A DNA stretch of 64,000 nt, taken from contig CAMWBY010000012.1 in assembly GCA_947172645.1 (NCBI GenBank), positions 62,001-126,000 on the forward strand, in the 5' to 3' direction. How positions within the stretch are numbered: the first letter of the stretch is position 1; each line of letters opens with the position of its first letter. A model generated the notes under the pieces. That model worked only from the letters and a program-made list of their open reading frames with translations. It ran no database searches and was not told the origin of the DNA. The translations under genes were made by a program, and so were the position numbers. This DNA comes from an uncultured Lachnospiraceae bacterium (GTDB taxonomy: Bacteria; Bacillota; Clostridia; Lachnospirales; Lachnospiraceae). Below, in pieces: positions 45,865 through 55,716 of this stretch.

Positions 45865-47739
45865 TTATCTACCCGCCATAGACACATAGCAAGTCATAAT
45901 CTTCTTCACAATGGAATCTGCGTCAATGCCAATCTCCCGTTTCAGGAGTTCCACATTGCCATGCTCCACATACTCATCAGGCACCGCAATATTTAGCACC
46001 TGCGCCGGAGCGCCGATTGCATCCACATAGGCCCTGACCTTCTCGCCATATCCGCCGCTTGCCACATTCTCTTCCATGGTTACGATGAGCTTATGCTCCT
46101 TACACGCCTCGCGGACAGCCGCTTCGTCAATGGGCTTGACGAATCTGGCATTGATAAGCGAACAGGAATATCCCCGCTCTTTCAGCTGTCCCCGCACTGC
46201 AAGCCCGACCTTGACCATGCTGCCGACCGCAAACAGGACAATATCCTCCTCCTCATAAATCGCCTCGCTCTTTCCGTATACGATAGGCGCCCGGTTATCT
46301 TTGAGTCCGTCGAAAGCCTCCCCCCTCGGATAACGCAAGGCAATCGGCATATCAGAAGCCACTGCAAACTTCATCATATCGGAAAGCTCCCATTTATTCT
46401 TCGGCGCCATAATATGCATATTCGGTATGGAAGACAGATAAGACAAATCAAAAATACCCTGATGCGTCTCCCCGTCGCTTCCCACCAGGCCAGCCCTGTC
46501 TATGGCAAACACTACGGGAAGATTCTGTAAACATACGTCATGCAATATCTGGTCATAGGCTCTTTGCAGAAAAGAGGAATAAATCGCCACAATCGGTTTC
46601 AGTCCGCCCGCAGCAAGCCCTGCCGCAAAGGTAACCGCATGTTCCTCCGCAATGCCCACGTCAAAAAATCTGTCCGGGTACATATTGCGGAACCGTTTTA
46701 AACCTGTGCCGTCGGGCATTGCCGCCGTGATTGCCACCACATTTTGTTCCCGCTGCCCGAGTTTGCACATGACAGTAGAGAAAATATCCGTATAATTGGC
46801 CTTACTTTGGGGTTTACTCGGGATACCGGTCTCGATATCAAAAGGCTCTGCGCCATGGAACCTGGCAGGATGCCTCTCTGCCGGCGCATATCCCTTCCCC
46901 TTTTGGGTAATCACGTGTACAAGCACGGCGCCCCGTATCTTCTTCGCCTCCTTGAACATCCTCACCATGGCGGGAATATTATGCCCGTCCACCGGCCCCA
47001 GATACGTAATACCCATATCTTCGAAAAACATCCCCGGCACCACCAACTGCTTAAAACTGCTCTTGGCACGGCGAATCTGTGACACTACCTTGTCGCCATA
47101 CTTGGACTTTCCATGCAGAGAGTTATATACCCCCTCTTTTAAATCCAGATATTTGTCCGCCGTCCTGATATTGTTAAGATATTTAGACACACCGCCCACA
47201 TTCTCCGATATGGACATGTTGTTATCATTCAGGACAATAATAAAATTTGTCTCTAACCGTGAAGCATTGTTAAGCGCCTCATATGCCATGCCGCCGGTCA
47301 GGGAACCATCCCCGATGACTGACACCACAGTGTTTTTCCCACCCTGGATATCCCGTGCTTTCACCATACCAAGCCCGGCAGAAATCGAAGTCGAACTATG
47401 CCCTGTATCGAAACAGTCGCAGTCGCTCTCTTTACGTTTAGGAAAACCGCTCAGTCCGCCGAATTTACGTAAATTAGCAAACCCGTCCCTTCTGCCTGTC
47501 AGAATCTTATGAGTATAAGACTGGTGCCCCACATCCCATATAATTTTGTCCTCCGGCAGATTCAAGAAAAGGTGCAGCGCCATAGTCAGTTCCACTGCAC
47601 CCAGATTCGAACCTAAATGCCCGCCCGTCTCACTAATAGACCGGATTAGAAAATCCCTGATTTCATCGGCCAGCACGCCATAATCCGATTCTGCAATCTG
47701 CTTAATATCATTTGTCTGTTCAATCTTCTCTAAAAGCAT
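45865..47739 (-). CDS. dxs: 1-deoxy-D-xylulose-5-phosphate synthase
   Basis: A 624-residue TPP enzyme that condenses pyruvate and glyceraldehyde 3-phosphate, the first step of the MEP isoprenoid pathway. IIWDVGHQSYTHK, VIGDGSLTGGMAYEALNN (TPP/Mg2+ binding) and GIAEEHAVTFAAGLA (catalytic Glu) are all present. It lies 39 bases after ispA, so precursor supply and chain elongation are co-transcribed. Confidence 0.97.
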   Translation of the reverse strand: MLLEKIEQTNDIKQIAESDYGVLADEIRDFLIRSISETGGHLGSNLGAVELTMALHLFLNLPEDKIIWDVGHQSYTHKILTGRRDGFANLRKFGGLSGFPKRKESDCDCFDTGHSSTSISAGLGMVKARDIQGGKNTVVSVIGDGSLTGGMAYEALNNASRLETNFIIVLNDNNMSISENVGGVSKYLNNIRTADKYLDLKEGVYNSLHGKSKYGDKVVSQIRRAKSSFKQLVVPGMFFEDMGITYLGPVDGHNIPAMVRMFKEAKKIRGAVLVHVITQKGKGYAPAERHPARFHGAEPFDIETGIPSKPQSKANYTDIFSTVMCKLGQREQNVVAITAAMPDGTGLKRFRNMYPDRFFDVGIAEEHAVTFAAGLAAGGLKPIVAIYSSFLQRAYDQILHDVCLQNLPVVFAIDRAGLVGSDGETHQGIFDLSYLSSIPNMHIMAPKNKWELSDMMKFAVASDMPIALRYPRGEAFDGLKDNRAPIVYGKSEAIYEEEDIVLFAVGSMVKVGLAVRGQLKERGYSCSLINARFVKPIDEAAVREACKEHKLIVTMEENVASGGYGEKVRAYVDAIGAPAQVLNIAVPDEYVEHGNVELLKREIGIDADSIVKKIMTCYVSMAGR

Positions 47740-47778
47740 CTTAACCCCTCATCCTTGTTCCGCCAGTTCCTTGTTTTC

Positions 47779-48738
47779 TTATTTTTCCCGGTAAATCAAC
47801 TGCTTCACCAATTCCTCCAGGAACAGATTCCGCTGCGGGAAAGAGATTAAGATTGCAATCGCCTCCTCAGACAGCTCCTGCACCTGTTTCCTGGATTCCT
47901 CCAACCCATGCATGGTAACGTACGTTAACTTATGGTTCTTCTCATCGCTTCCTACCGGCTTGCCCAATATCTCCAGACTGCTTGTCACATCCAGGATATC
48001 GTCCTGTATCTGAAAGGCAATGCCAATGTTATACGCACATTTCTCAAGGGCCGCAGTCTCTTCCTCCGAAGCGCCCATCAATACTGCGCCAATCATCATA
48101 GCGGCCTGTATCAACGCCGCCGTCTTATGCTCGTGTATAAAAAGAAGCATCTCTTCGGTCACTGCGTCGCCTAGCTTCTCCGCCTCCAAGTCGGCGCACT
48201 GTCCGCCAACCATCCCATAGATACCCGCCTTAACTGAGAGAATCTTCATAGCCGCCGCTATCCTGCGGTATTCTTCCACAGTCTGCGCCCCCTCGAAAGC
48301 CTTCGCCGCCGTCTCGAAAGCATAATTAAGCAAACTGTCGCCCGCAAGAACAGCCATCCCTTCCCCGTATACCACATGAGTCGTCTTGCGCCCTCTCCGG
48401 TATTCGTCATTGTCCATAGCCGGAAGGTCGTCATGCACAAGGGAATAATTGTGTATCATCTCAAGGGCTGCCATAAATATAGAAAGCGCGCGCTCTGCAA
48501 ACGTGTCCCCGACATATGGATTTTTCACACTGTCCTCAGACGGATACTGGCTCACGCTCCCGAACAGCAAGGCGCTCTCCGCCATCAACATCGGCCGCAG
48601 TCTCTTGCCTCCTGCCATCACCGAATAATTCATCGCCTCAGCCACCTTCTTCTGGTATCCTGTTTCAACCGGAAGGAATCCGCGCAAAGCCTCTTCAATC
48701 CACTCTGTCTTCTGTTTCATTTCTTCTTTAAAATTCAT
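47779..48738 (-). CDS. ispA: Polyprenyl (farnesyl) diphosphate synthase
   Basis: A 319-residue trans-isoprenyl diphosphate synthase. The first Asp-rich motif is HDDLPAMDNDEYRRG and the second QIQDDILD; GGKRLRPML binds the diphosphate. Farnesyl synthase is the usual product in this gene context. The ATG at 48738 overlaps the xseB stop by 11 bases. Confidence 0.95.
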   Translation of the reverse strand: MNFKEEMKQKTEWIEEALRGFLPVETGYQKKVAEAMNYSVMAGGKRLRPMLMAESALLFGSVSQYPSEDSVKNPYVGDTFAERALSIFMAALEMIHNYSLVHDDLPAMDNDEYRRGRKTTHVVYGEGMAVLAGDSLLNYAFETAAKAFEGAQTVEEYRRIAAAMKILSVKAGIYGMVGGQCADLEAEKLGDAVTEEMLLFIHEHKTAALIQAAMMIGAVLMGASEEETAALEKCAYNIGIAFQIQDDILDVTSSLEILGKPVGSDEKNHKLTYVTMHGLEESRKQVQELSEEAIAILISFPQRNLFLEELVKQLIYREK

Positions 48739-48994
48739 CCAAGCCACCATCTTCGTTAATCTTTAACACCTTTTTCTCCACCCGGTCAATCGTCTCATTG
48801 CAACGCTGCAACAGTTTCATCCCCCTGTTGTATTCCATAAAAGACTGCTCGAGCGTAATCTCTTCCGCTTCCAGACGCGCGATTACTTCCTCAATCTGTT
48901 CGAAAGCTTCCTCAAGAGAAAGTTCCTCTTCCTGCTCATGCAAGTTTTCCTTCACGTGCAAGATTTCCTGCATTTCTTCTTTTTCCTGCTTCAT
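48728..48994 (-). CDS. xseB: Exodeoxyribonuclease VII small subunit
   Basis: An 88-residue small subunit. SLEEAFEQIEEVIARLEAEEITLEQSFMEYNRGMKL is the family core (shown here across residues 30-65). The ATG at 48994 is preferred to 49033 because GGAGA lies upstream of it. It overlaps ispA by 11 bases. Confidence 0.93.
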   Translation of the reverse strand: MKQEKEEMQEILHVKENLHEQEEELSLEEAFEQIEEVIARLEAEEITLEQSFMEYNRGMKLLQRCNETIDRVEKKVLKINEDGGLDEF

Positions 48995-49096
48995 AACACC
49001 CGTTCTCCACCAATTCTCCTGTCTGTATGCCATGCCTTCTGTCTACACCCGGCCGCATATAAATAACATATAATATTCATTGTAAACCGCTCGCAT

Positions 49097-50302
49097 TTAA
49101 TACTCCATCTTCAATGTCTCGATAACCTGCGCGCGTATCTGCCCGTCTTTCACATAGACCGCCATAAGGTCTCCAGGTTCCACCTGTCCAATAGAAGATA
49201 ACGTTCCGCCGGAATCGTCCGCTGCGTATGCGTACCCCTGGTTCAGCTTGTCAAGCGGGGACAACCCCTTCATCTTCTCTACATAGATTGCAAGCTGATG
49301 TCTGCTCTCACGCAGACGCCTTTCCATGACATTCTGTAAATGTTCTTCCAATGATAACATCTGTGTTCTTTTCATTCTTATCGTATTGGAAGGACTTAAA
49401 TAGCGCATCGTAGCGCTATACTGCTGCACCCTCTGCCTAAACTGCCCAATCGCCTTGCGGCACATATGCTGCATCGTATAGGCGTACTCCGATAGCTTGT
49501 CCTGAAGCTGCACCAAATCGTAAACCGCCAGTTCCGCTGCCGCCGACGGCGTCGGCGCACGCAAATCCGCCACAAAATCTGCGATTGTTGTATCTGTCTC
49601 ATGTCCCACCGCCGAAATGATAGGAATCGGACAGTCAAAAATAGCCTGTGCCACTATTTCCTCATTAAATGCCCATAAGTCTTCGATGGAACCGCCGCCG
49701 CGTCCAACAATCATCACATCGACGCCCATACGCTCCAAGGCATGAATGCCGTTCACGATACTAGGGGCTGCCGAAGCCCCTTGTACAATCGCCGGATACA
49801 GGATAATCTGAACATAAGGGTTCCTTCTCCCGGCAATATTTATGATATCACGCACTGCCGCGCCTGTGGAGGCCGTCACCACGCCCAATATCCTGATATA
49901 TTTAGGAATCGGCTGCTTATATTGCGCCGCGAACATCCCGCGCTCTTCCAATTCCTGCTTCAGCTGCTCATATCTTTCATAGAGCGCCCCGGCGCCGTCA
50001 AGCCGGATTTCCCTTGCATAGAGCTGATATTTTCCATCTCGCTCATAAACATCTATGCTGCCGCCAACAATCACCTGTTGGCCTTCCGCCATCTTAAAAC
50101 CCAATCCGCCGCGGCAGGAAGAAAACATAACGCACGCTATAGTTCCCTTCTCATCCTTTAATGTAAAATAAATATGTCCAGAGGAATGATATTTGCAGTT
50201 GCTGACTTCGCCCTTGACGAAAATCGACTGCAACATATAGTCCTGCGTGAACATATTTTTAATATAGGAATTTACCTGTGCAACCGTATATACATTCTGC
50301 AT
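49097..50302 (-). CDS. xseA: Exodeoxyribonuclease VII large subunit
   Basis: A 401-residue large subunit. An N-terminal OB-fold (residues 10-100) with SNCKYHSSGHIYFTLKDEKG is followed by the catalytic domain with GRGGGSIEDLWAFNEE and SAVGHETDTTIADFVAD, and a coiled-coil region. It degrades single-stranded DNA with XseB. It lies 19 bases after nusB. Confidence 0.96.
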   Translation of the reverse strand: MQNVYTVAQVNSYIKNMFTQDYMLQSIFVKGEVSNCKYHSSGHIYFTLKDEKGTIACVMFSSCRGGLGFKMAEGQQVIVGGSIDVYERDGKYQLYAREIRLDGAGALYERYEQLKQELEERGMFAAQYKQPIPKYIRILGVVTASTGAAVRDIINIAGRRNPYVQIILYPAIVQGASAAPSIVNGIHALERMGVDVMIVGRGGGSIEDLWAFNEEIVAQAIFDCPIPIISAVGHETDTTIADFVADLRAPTPSAAAELAVYDLVQLQDKLSEYAYTMQHMCRKAIGQFRQRVQQYSATMRYLSPSNTIRMKRTQMLSLEEHLQNVMERRLRESRHQLAIYVEKMKGLSPLDKLNQGYAYAADDSGGTLSSIGQVEPGDLMAVYVKDGQIRAQVIETLKMEY

Positions 50303-50321
50303 ATGAAATCCCCATCCCTAT

Positions 50322-50720
50322 TTAATCTGCGAACTTCGCCAGGACTCCGTTGACAAAACCCGGAGACGCATCCTGGCCAAATTTCTTGGCAAGCTCCACC
50401 GCTTCGTTGATTGCAACGCTTGTAGGGACGGAATCATCACATTGGATTTCATAGACGGCAAGCCGCAGAATCGTCAAATCCACCTTGCTCATCCTGTCCG
50501 TATTCCACCCCTGCGCTTTCTCATTCAACTGCCCGTCTATCTCAGAAAGTTTCTGCTGGATTTTACGGTATTTGTCAGAAATATAATCGGCATCCCGGTC
50601 TTTGGCCGCCTCTTCGTCTTCAAAAAACAACCGCTCCTGTTCGGACATATCTTCTATACTGTTAAATTCTACACGGAACAAAAGCTTAAATATCTGTTCT
50701 CTCAGCTCTCTTCTTCTCAT
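50322..50720 (-). CDS. nusB: Transcription antitermination protein NusB
   Basis: A 132-residue helical protein that joins the rRNA antitermination complex. MRRRELREQIFKLLFRVEF and the C-terminal INEAVELAKKFGQDASPGFVNGVL are diagnostic. Start ATG with AGGAG. It heads the nusB-to-recN block together with the Asp23-family gene. Confidence 0.95.
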   Translation of the reverse strand: MRRRELREQIFKLLFRVEFNSIEDMSEQERLFFEDEEAAKDRDADYISDKYRKIQQKLSEIDGQLNEKAQGWNTDRMSKVDLTILRLAVYEIQCDDSVPTSVAINEAVELAKKFGQDASPGFVNGVLAKFAD

Positions 50721-50775
50721 ACCGGCTCCTGTTTATCGTATTGGTATATTGGCAATTCGCCAGGTTCCATATCCG

Positions 50776-51168
50776 TCAATGTACCACATTAATGCCTGCG
50801 ATACGGATATTTACATCCGTCACTTCCAACCCCGTCATATTTTGAATTGCATTCTTCACCTTATTCTGGACACGTTGGCAAGTGGCAGGAATATTAAATC
50901 CATATTCCATGGTGATGGCAAGCTCAACTTTAACTTTTTTATTAAATATCTCCACTCTGACGCCTTTTGCAAGTCCTTTTACACCGACTTTGCTCAAAAA
51001 TTCATTAGCGACATTCCCGTTCATCGCAGCAACGCCATCCACCTCGGTCGCCGCAAGCGCAGCAATCATTGCCACCACGTCGTCCGCAATCTTGACCGTG
51101 CCAATCTTCTCGTTTTCATGTAACACATAAGTATTTGTAACCGATTCCTGTCCCATGCTAATATCCAT
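50776..51168 (-). CDS. Asp23/Gls24 family envelope stress protein
   Basis: A 130-residue Asp23-family protein of the YqhY type, often found before nusB. IGTVKIADDVVAMIAALAATEVDGV and YGFNIPATCQRVQNKVKNAIQNMTGL match the family. YqhY is tied to control of fatty-acid synthesis in Bacillus; in general the role is envelope maintenance. A TATACT -10 element lies near 51248-51253 on the minus strand. Confidence 0.93.
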   Translation of the reverse strand: MDISMGQESVTNTYVLHENEKIGTVKIADDVVAMIAALAATEVDGVAAMNGNVANEFLSKVGVKGLAKGVRVEIFNKKVKVELAITMEYGFNIPATCQRVQNKVKNAIQNMTGLEVTDVNIRIAGINVVH

Positions 51169-51345
51169 GCCTTTCTCTCAATCCATTCCGCATTCCTGCG
51201 CATATTTAACGTAACTATTTACAGTGTGCATCGTTCATTTGGGTTAAGTATAACAAAAATTATCATTTTTGCATAGTCCTAGTTGGTTTTCCTCACTCCC
51301 ATCGCAGCTCACAAAACCGTGTAAGGCCGACTGTTACTTCCCATC

Positions 51346-52527
51346 CTACAGCCAGAAACTCAAGCTGTACTGCCTCTCGTCGTCCGAATAAGACACTACG
51401 CCGTCAGGGCAGTCAAGATATCTGAAAATTTCCTGGTTCATAATAAGAGCGTCATGCATCTGTCGGTACACCTCATAATCTGCACATTTCAGAGTCACAT
51501 ATGCGCTGCCCTTCTCATACTCTTCCTTAAAAATGCGCTCAATCTGCTCCTTGTTCCATTCCGTAAAATAAAGCCCCTCCCGCACATAATAGTTGTCTTC
51601 CATCGAAGTGCACTCCGGAAGCTCCACCACATTATTAATCGTGTGCGTCAGATTCATCTGTTCGGTCGAGACACATAGATAGTCGTAATTAATCGTCGGT
51701 ATCTTCTCGCCCGGATAACGCGAAGCGCCCCCTACCGCCTGATAAGAAGCGTCTCCCCAAGTGGTATCCACATAGTAATACGCGTCGTCGGCCTGTACCA
51801 GATTCCATGCATGCCCTTCTCCGCCTATGACGCGTCCCAACACCAGAGTCGAGAATATCCCCGCTTCGTTCAAAAGATACTGCGTCGCCTTGGCGTAACC
51901 TTGACATACTGATTTACCTTCGATAAACACGGAACAAATATTTTGATTATCCTTCGCAGTGGCGTCATACTCTGTATTATGAATCAAATACTCGTAAATA
52001 TATTTCACTTTTGAATAATCGTCTGTCCCTGTCGGCATACCGCTCAGGCATTGGTTTACATAACTGTCAATCTGTTCCTGTTTCTGCGCCACCTCTTCCT
52101 GATTGTACCGGTAAGTCCCCGTAAATGTGATTTTCTTAAGAATATCTCCCAATGTATACTCTGTATAAGTATACCCATCCACGTAAAAAATCTCAGGATG
52201 GTCGTTTAACACGCATTGGAATGCATGGGAAATCACCTCTTTATCACAGCTAGACAGTTTCACATCCTCTTCAAACTGCACAAGCGCATCCCTAATCTCC
52301 AAATATAACGCCTGTTCTTCTTCCGACAACATACTGTAGGCATATCCGGTCTCCGCCTCCCGCCTGACTACCTGCTCAGTCTGTTCTGGCTCTTCCTGCT
52401 GCGCTCCCAGATTCTCCTGCTTATACAGGTCGCTCTGCCTTCGGGGCAGCGTGTGCCATGTATAAGCCAGGCATCCTGTAAGCAGCAGCATACCGGTCAA
52501 TAATAAGCCTGTTTTCTTCATATGCAT
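51346..52527 (-). CDS. Transglutaminase-like lipoprotein
   Basis: A 393-residue lipoprotein (lipobox TGC, Cys19) with a transglutaminase-like domain. The catalytic triad is visible as Cys208 (GKSVCQGYAKA), His239 (EGHAWNLV) and Asp254 (YVDTTWGD). The C-terminal part (residues 300-393) is a separate small domain. It probably acts on cell-surface proteins as a protease or cross-linker; substrate unknown. It lies 42 bases after the prfC stop on the same strand. Confidence 0.9.
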   Translation of the reverse strand: MHMKKTGLLLTGMLLLTGCLAYTWHTLPRRQSDLYKQENLGAQQEEPEQTEQVVRREAETGYAYSMLSEEEQALYLEIRDALVQFEEDVKLSSCDKEVISHAFQCVLNDHPEIFYVDGYTYTEYTLGDILKKITFTGTYRYNQEEVAQKQEQIDSYVNQCLSGMPTGTDDYSKVKYIYEYLIHNTEYDATAKDNQNICSVFIEGKSVCQGYAKATQYLLNEAGIFSTLVLGRVIGGEGHAWNLVQADDAYYYVDTTWGDASYQAVGGASRYPGEKIPTINYDYLCVSTEQMNLTHTINNVVELPECTSMEDNYYVREGLYFTEWNKEQIERIFKEEYEKGSAYVTLKCADYEVYRQMHDALIMNQEIFRYLDCPDGVVSYSDDERQYSLSFWL

Positions 52528-52569
52528 TCACCCTCATCACTACAGAACCCTTACTGCACCACATGTCTG

Positions 52570-54162
52570 TCAATTCTTCCCGAACTCCGATAAAACAAGC
52601 CCCTCATTCCGTTCTACCGTCATGCCGACGCTCCACTGATTTACAAACAGCAGAAGCGGATTTCCCTTCAAATCCTTAATCTTCTTCATATCAGAAGTCC
52701 CTGTCAGCTTGTCCAGGTCAATATCCTTATTCTCAATCCATCGAATATGCTCATAGGGAAGATTTTCCAGTTTAATTTCCACATTATATTCATTCTCCAG
52801 GCGGTACTTCAACACATCAAACTGCAAAACGCCCACCACTCCAACGATAATTTCTTCCATACCCGTATTAAATTCCTGGAAAATCTGGATAGCGCCTTCC
52901 TGCGCAATCTGCGTAATCCCCTTCACGAACTGTTTCCGTTTCATCGTGTCAATCTGCCTGACCCGCGCAAAATGTTCCGGGGCAAAAGTAGGAATCCCTT
53001 CATACTCAAACTGTTCCTTCGGCATACAGATGGTATCCCCGATAGAGAAAATACCAGGGTCGAACACGCCGATAATATCGCCCGCATATGCCTCGTCCAA
53101 TATCTTACGCTCATCCGCCATAATCTGCTGAGGCTGGGACAGCCGCATCACCTTGCCGCCCTGCACGTGCTTCACCTCCACACCTGCGTCAAATCTGCCG
53201 GAACAGATACGCATAAAGGCTACCCTGTCGCGGTGGGCCTTATTCATATTGGCCTGAATCTTAAAGACAAAAGCGGAAAAATCATGCTCCACCGGGTCTA
53301 TCAATCCAATATCCGACTTGCGCGGAAGCGGCGTCGTAGTCATTTTCAAGAAATGCTGCAAGAAAATCTCCACGCCAAAATTTGTCAATGCCGAACCGAA
53401 AAATACAGGTGTCAGTTCCCCCGCCTGTATCAGTTCCAGGTCATACTCCGCGCTTGCGCCGTCCAACAACTCTATCTCATCAAATAACTGCGCCTTATGC
53501 GCCTCGCCAATCTGTTCCGTCAGCAAAGCGTCCTCCGCAACCGGAATGCGCGTGGCATGTCCTTCCTTCGTACCTTTCTCTGTATCGGAATAGGTAATCA
53601 CACATTTGCTCTCGCGCTCATAGACGCCCTTAAAGCTCTTGCCCGAGCCAATCGGCCAGTTAATCGGGCAAGTCGCAATACCCAGCTCCTTCTCAATCTC
53701 ATCCAGTAACGTAAACGTATCGTTGGCGTCCCTATCCATCTTATTGATAAAAGTAAAAATCGGGATGTGGCGCATAACGCATACTTTAAACAGCTTGCGC
53801 GTCTGCGCCTCCACTCCCTTCGATGCATCAATCACCATAACCGCAGAATCTGCAGCCATCAATGTCCTGTAAGTGTCTTCCGAGAAATCCTGATGTCCCG
53901 GCGTATCCAGAATATTGATACAAAACCCGCCATATTCAAACTGAAGAACGGAAGATGTGACGGAAATACCTCTCTCCTTCTCTATCTGCATCCAATCGGA
54001 AACCGCATGTCTGGCAGTTGCCTTGCCTTTCACGCTTCCCGCCAGGTTAATCGCGCCCCCGTACAACAGAAATTTCTCAGTCAGGGTCGTCTTACCCGCA
54101 TCCGGGTGCGATATAATCGCAAAGGTTCTTCTTTTGTTGATTTCGTCTGCAAAATTGCCCAC
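52570..54162 (-). CDS. prfC: Peptide chain release factor 3
   Basis: A 530-residue translational GTPase that recycles RF1/RF2. G1 is SHPDAGKTTLTEK, G3 DTPGHQDFSEDT, G4 NKMD. The C-terminal part resembles EF-G domains II and III. The start is GTG after GGGGAG. An extended -10 (TGC-TATAGT, 54276-54271) and a leader hairpin (54223-54230 with 54248-54255) lie upstream. Confidence 0.96.
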   Translation of the reverse strand: MGNFADEINKRRTFAIISHPDAGKTTLTEKFLLYGGAINLAGSVKGKATARHAVSDWMQIEKERGISVTSSVLQFEYGGFCINILDTPGHQDFSEDTYRTLMAADSAVMVIDASKGVEAQTRKLFKVCVMRHIPIFTFINKMDRDANDTFTLLDEIEKELGIATCPINWPIGSGKSFKGVYERESKCVITYSDTEKGTKEGHATRIPVAEDALLTEQIGEAHKAQLFDEIELLDGASAEYDLELIQAGELTPVFFGSALTNFGVEIFLQHFLKMTTTPLPRKSDIGLIDPVEHDFSAFVFKIQANMNKAHRDRVAFMRICSGRFDAGVEVKHVQGGKVMRLSQPQQIMADERKILDEAYAGDIIGVFDPGIFSIGDTICMPKEQFEYEGIPTFAPEHFARVRQIDTMKRKQFVKGITQIAQEGAIQIFQEFNTGMEEIIVGVVGVLQFDVLKYRLENEYNVEIKLENLPYEHIRWIENKDIDLDKLTGTSDMKKIKDLKGNPLLLFVNQWSVGMTVERNEGLVLSEFGKN

Positions 54163-54350
54163 GCCTACTCCCCTCTGTCTGCCCGTGCAGACACATTATT
54201 TCATAAATTCATCCGGATAGCAGGCAGCGGCCGTATCGGCAAAATTCCCGCTGCCGTCTCTTCCGTGTATACTATAGCACAAAATATAAAAGAGTGCACC
54301 CAATTTATTCCTTCAGGCGGCGATAGCCCTCAATCGTGCGCTGACCGCGC

Positions 54351-55067
54351 TTAATCCTGGCTAACCGTGCTGATAATAACGGACTCCGCGCTGACGCCAG
54401 TTTTGCGCATTACGATGTCCTCAATCTGCGCCCGCTGTGCCTCCGACAATTCTTCCGTGTTGACCACCACATCCACGCTGTCGCCGTCTATGCTGACAAT
54501 CGCGTCCTCAAATCCCTTCGCTTCCAACAAAATCTCCGCCGCCGTCTCCTTCTCCGCAATATCCGTCATGGAAATCATGCTGTTCACCGCTTCCTGCTTC
54601 TGTGTCTCGCTTATATTGGCATTGTTGATAATCTCCAAAAGCGTATTCTTGTTCTGCGCCCTCGTCTGCTCTTTCTGTAACTTCGCACCGGACAATTCGG
54701 ACACCGTCCCCGATGAAGTAAACACCGCTTCACCCGGTACATCTTCCATCTGTTCCTCCGCCAACGCTTCCTCAAGTTCCTCGTCCACGCCTCCGTTCTC
54801 CGACATGGTCACGTCCACGTCCAGGCTGTCAATATCCCCGGAAGCCTGTTCAATGTCTTCCTCTGACAAGTCCGTGAAAGCCTCATAATCAGACTCCGTA
54901 TCGTTTAGAGCAAGGTTCCCCATATCATCTGCCGTAATCTCTCCATTGACTGACATGACCTCCTCGTCCGTTACTTTGGTTCCCGCAAAATTCAGGTAGC
55001 CCGCTACGGCAATCATAATCGCAAGCGCCGTAATCATCATCTGGTTCTTCTTAATCATATTTTTCAA
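54351..55067 (-). CDS. spoIIIAH: Stage III sporulation protein AH
   Basis: A 238-residue protein. A single N-terminal membrane helix (about 10-28) is followed by an acidic linker and a C-terminal YscJ-like ring-forming domain (about 150-238) with IVSIDGDSVDVVV. In the mother-cell membrane it binds forespore SpoIIQ, forming the feeding-tube channel. Start TTG after GGGGAG. It is the last gene of the spoIIIA operon, 13 bases after AG. Confidence 0.95.
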   Translation of the reverse strand: MKNMIKKNQMMITALAIMIAVAGYLNFAGTKVTDEEVMSVNGEITADDMGNLALNDTESDYEAFTDLSEEDIEQASGDIDSLDVDVTMSENGGVDEELEEALAEEQMEDVPGEAVFTSSGTVSELSGAKLQKEQTRAQNKNTLLEIINNANISETQKQEAVNSMISMTDIAEKETAAEILLEAKGFEDAIVSIDGDSVDVVVNTEELSEAQRAQIEDIVMRKTGVSAESVIISTVSQD

Positions 55068-55080
55068 TTCTTTCTCCCCT

Positions 55081-55716
55081 TCACTGTTTATTTTTCATCT
55101 TTACTATTTTAATCTTATTCGCGTCTATACCAAATAATACCTGAATTGCTTCGATTATATTTTCCTGCACATTCTGCCGTCCTGCCCCTTGCGCAATCAC
55201 TACCACGCCCTCCACCGCAGGCGGGATAGTCCTGACGACATAAGGCACGCTCTGCCCTCTCTCATCTACGGTATACACTGTACTCTTCTCCGTCCTATTC
55301 TCATCCACAGTGCGGCTGCCGCCTGCAGAATCCGTCTCCGCCGTCTCCGAATGCTCCTCAGGCCCATCCTTCTCCACAATCTTCTGCTCGGATTCTTTCA
55401 AGGTAATAAGGACCTTAACTTTTCCAACGCCTTCTACATATCTTAGTGCATCCTCAAGACAGTCTTCCCAATATTCGGCATAAGCATTCTGACTTTCCGG
55501 TATATGGTACGCGTCGTTTTCCGTCTCCCCGGCGATATGATTTTCAATTGTATCACTTTCCATGTCCAATATACGGGACTTTGAATCTTTTTCTCCGACA
55601 GGCAGTGCAATGACACATAACAGCACTCCTGTCAGTATGATAATCAGGCATTGGTCTTTTCTAATCCTGGCAGCGCCTGTCAATTTCTCTATGAATTTTT
55701 TACCGTCCTCCGCCAT
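55081..55716 (-). CDS. spoIIIAG: Stage III sporulation protein AG
   Basis: A 211-residue protein with an N-terminal membrane helix (about 22-40) and a C-terminal ring-building domain containing KVLITLKESEQKIVEKD and EGVVVIAQGAGRQNVQ. AG forms a large ring in the SpoIIIA-SpoIIQ channel. It overlaps the AF stop by 17 bases. Confidence 0.95.
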   Translation of the reverse strand: MAEDGKKFIEKLTGAARIRKDQCLIIILTGVLLCVIALPVGEKDSKSRILDMESDTIENHIAGETENDAYHIPESQNAYAEYWEDCLEDALRYVEGVGKVKVLITLKESEQKIVEKDGPEEHSETAETDSAGGSRTVDENRTEKSTVYTVDERGQSVPYVVRTIPPAVEGVVVIAQGAGRQNVQENIIEAIQVLFGIDANKIKIVKMKNKQ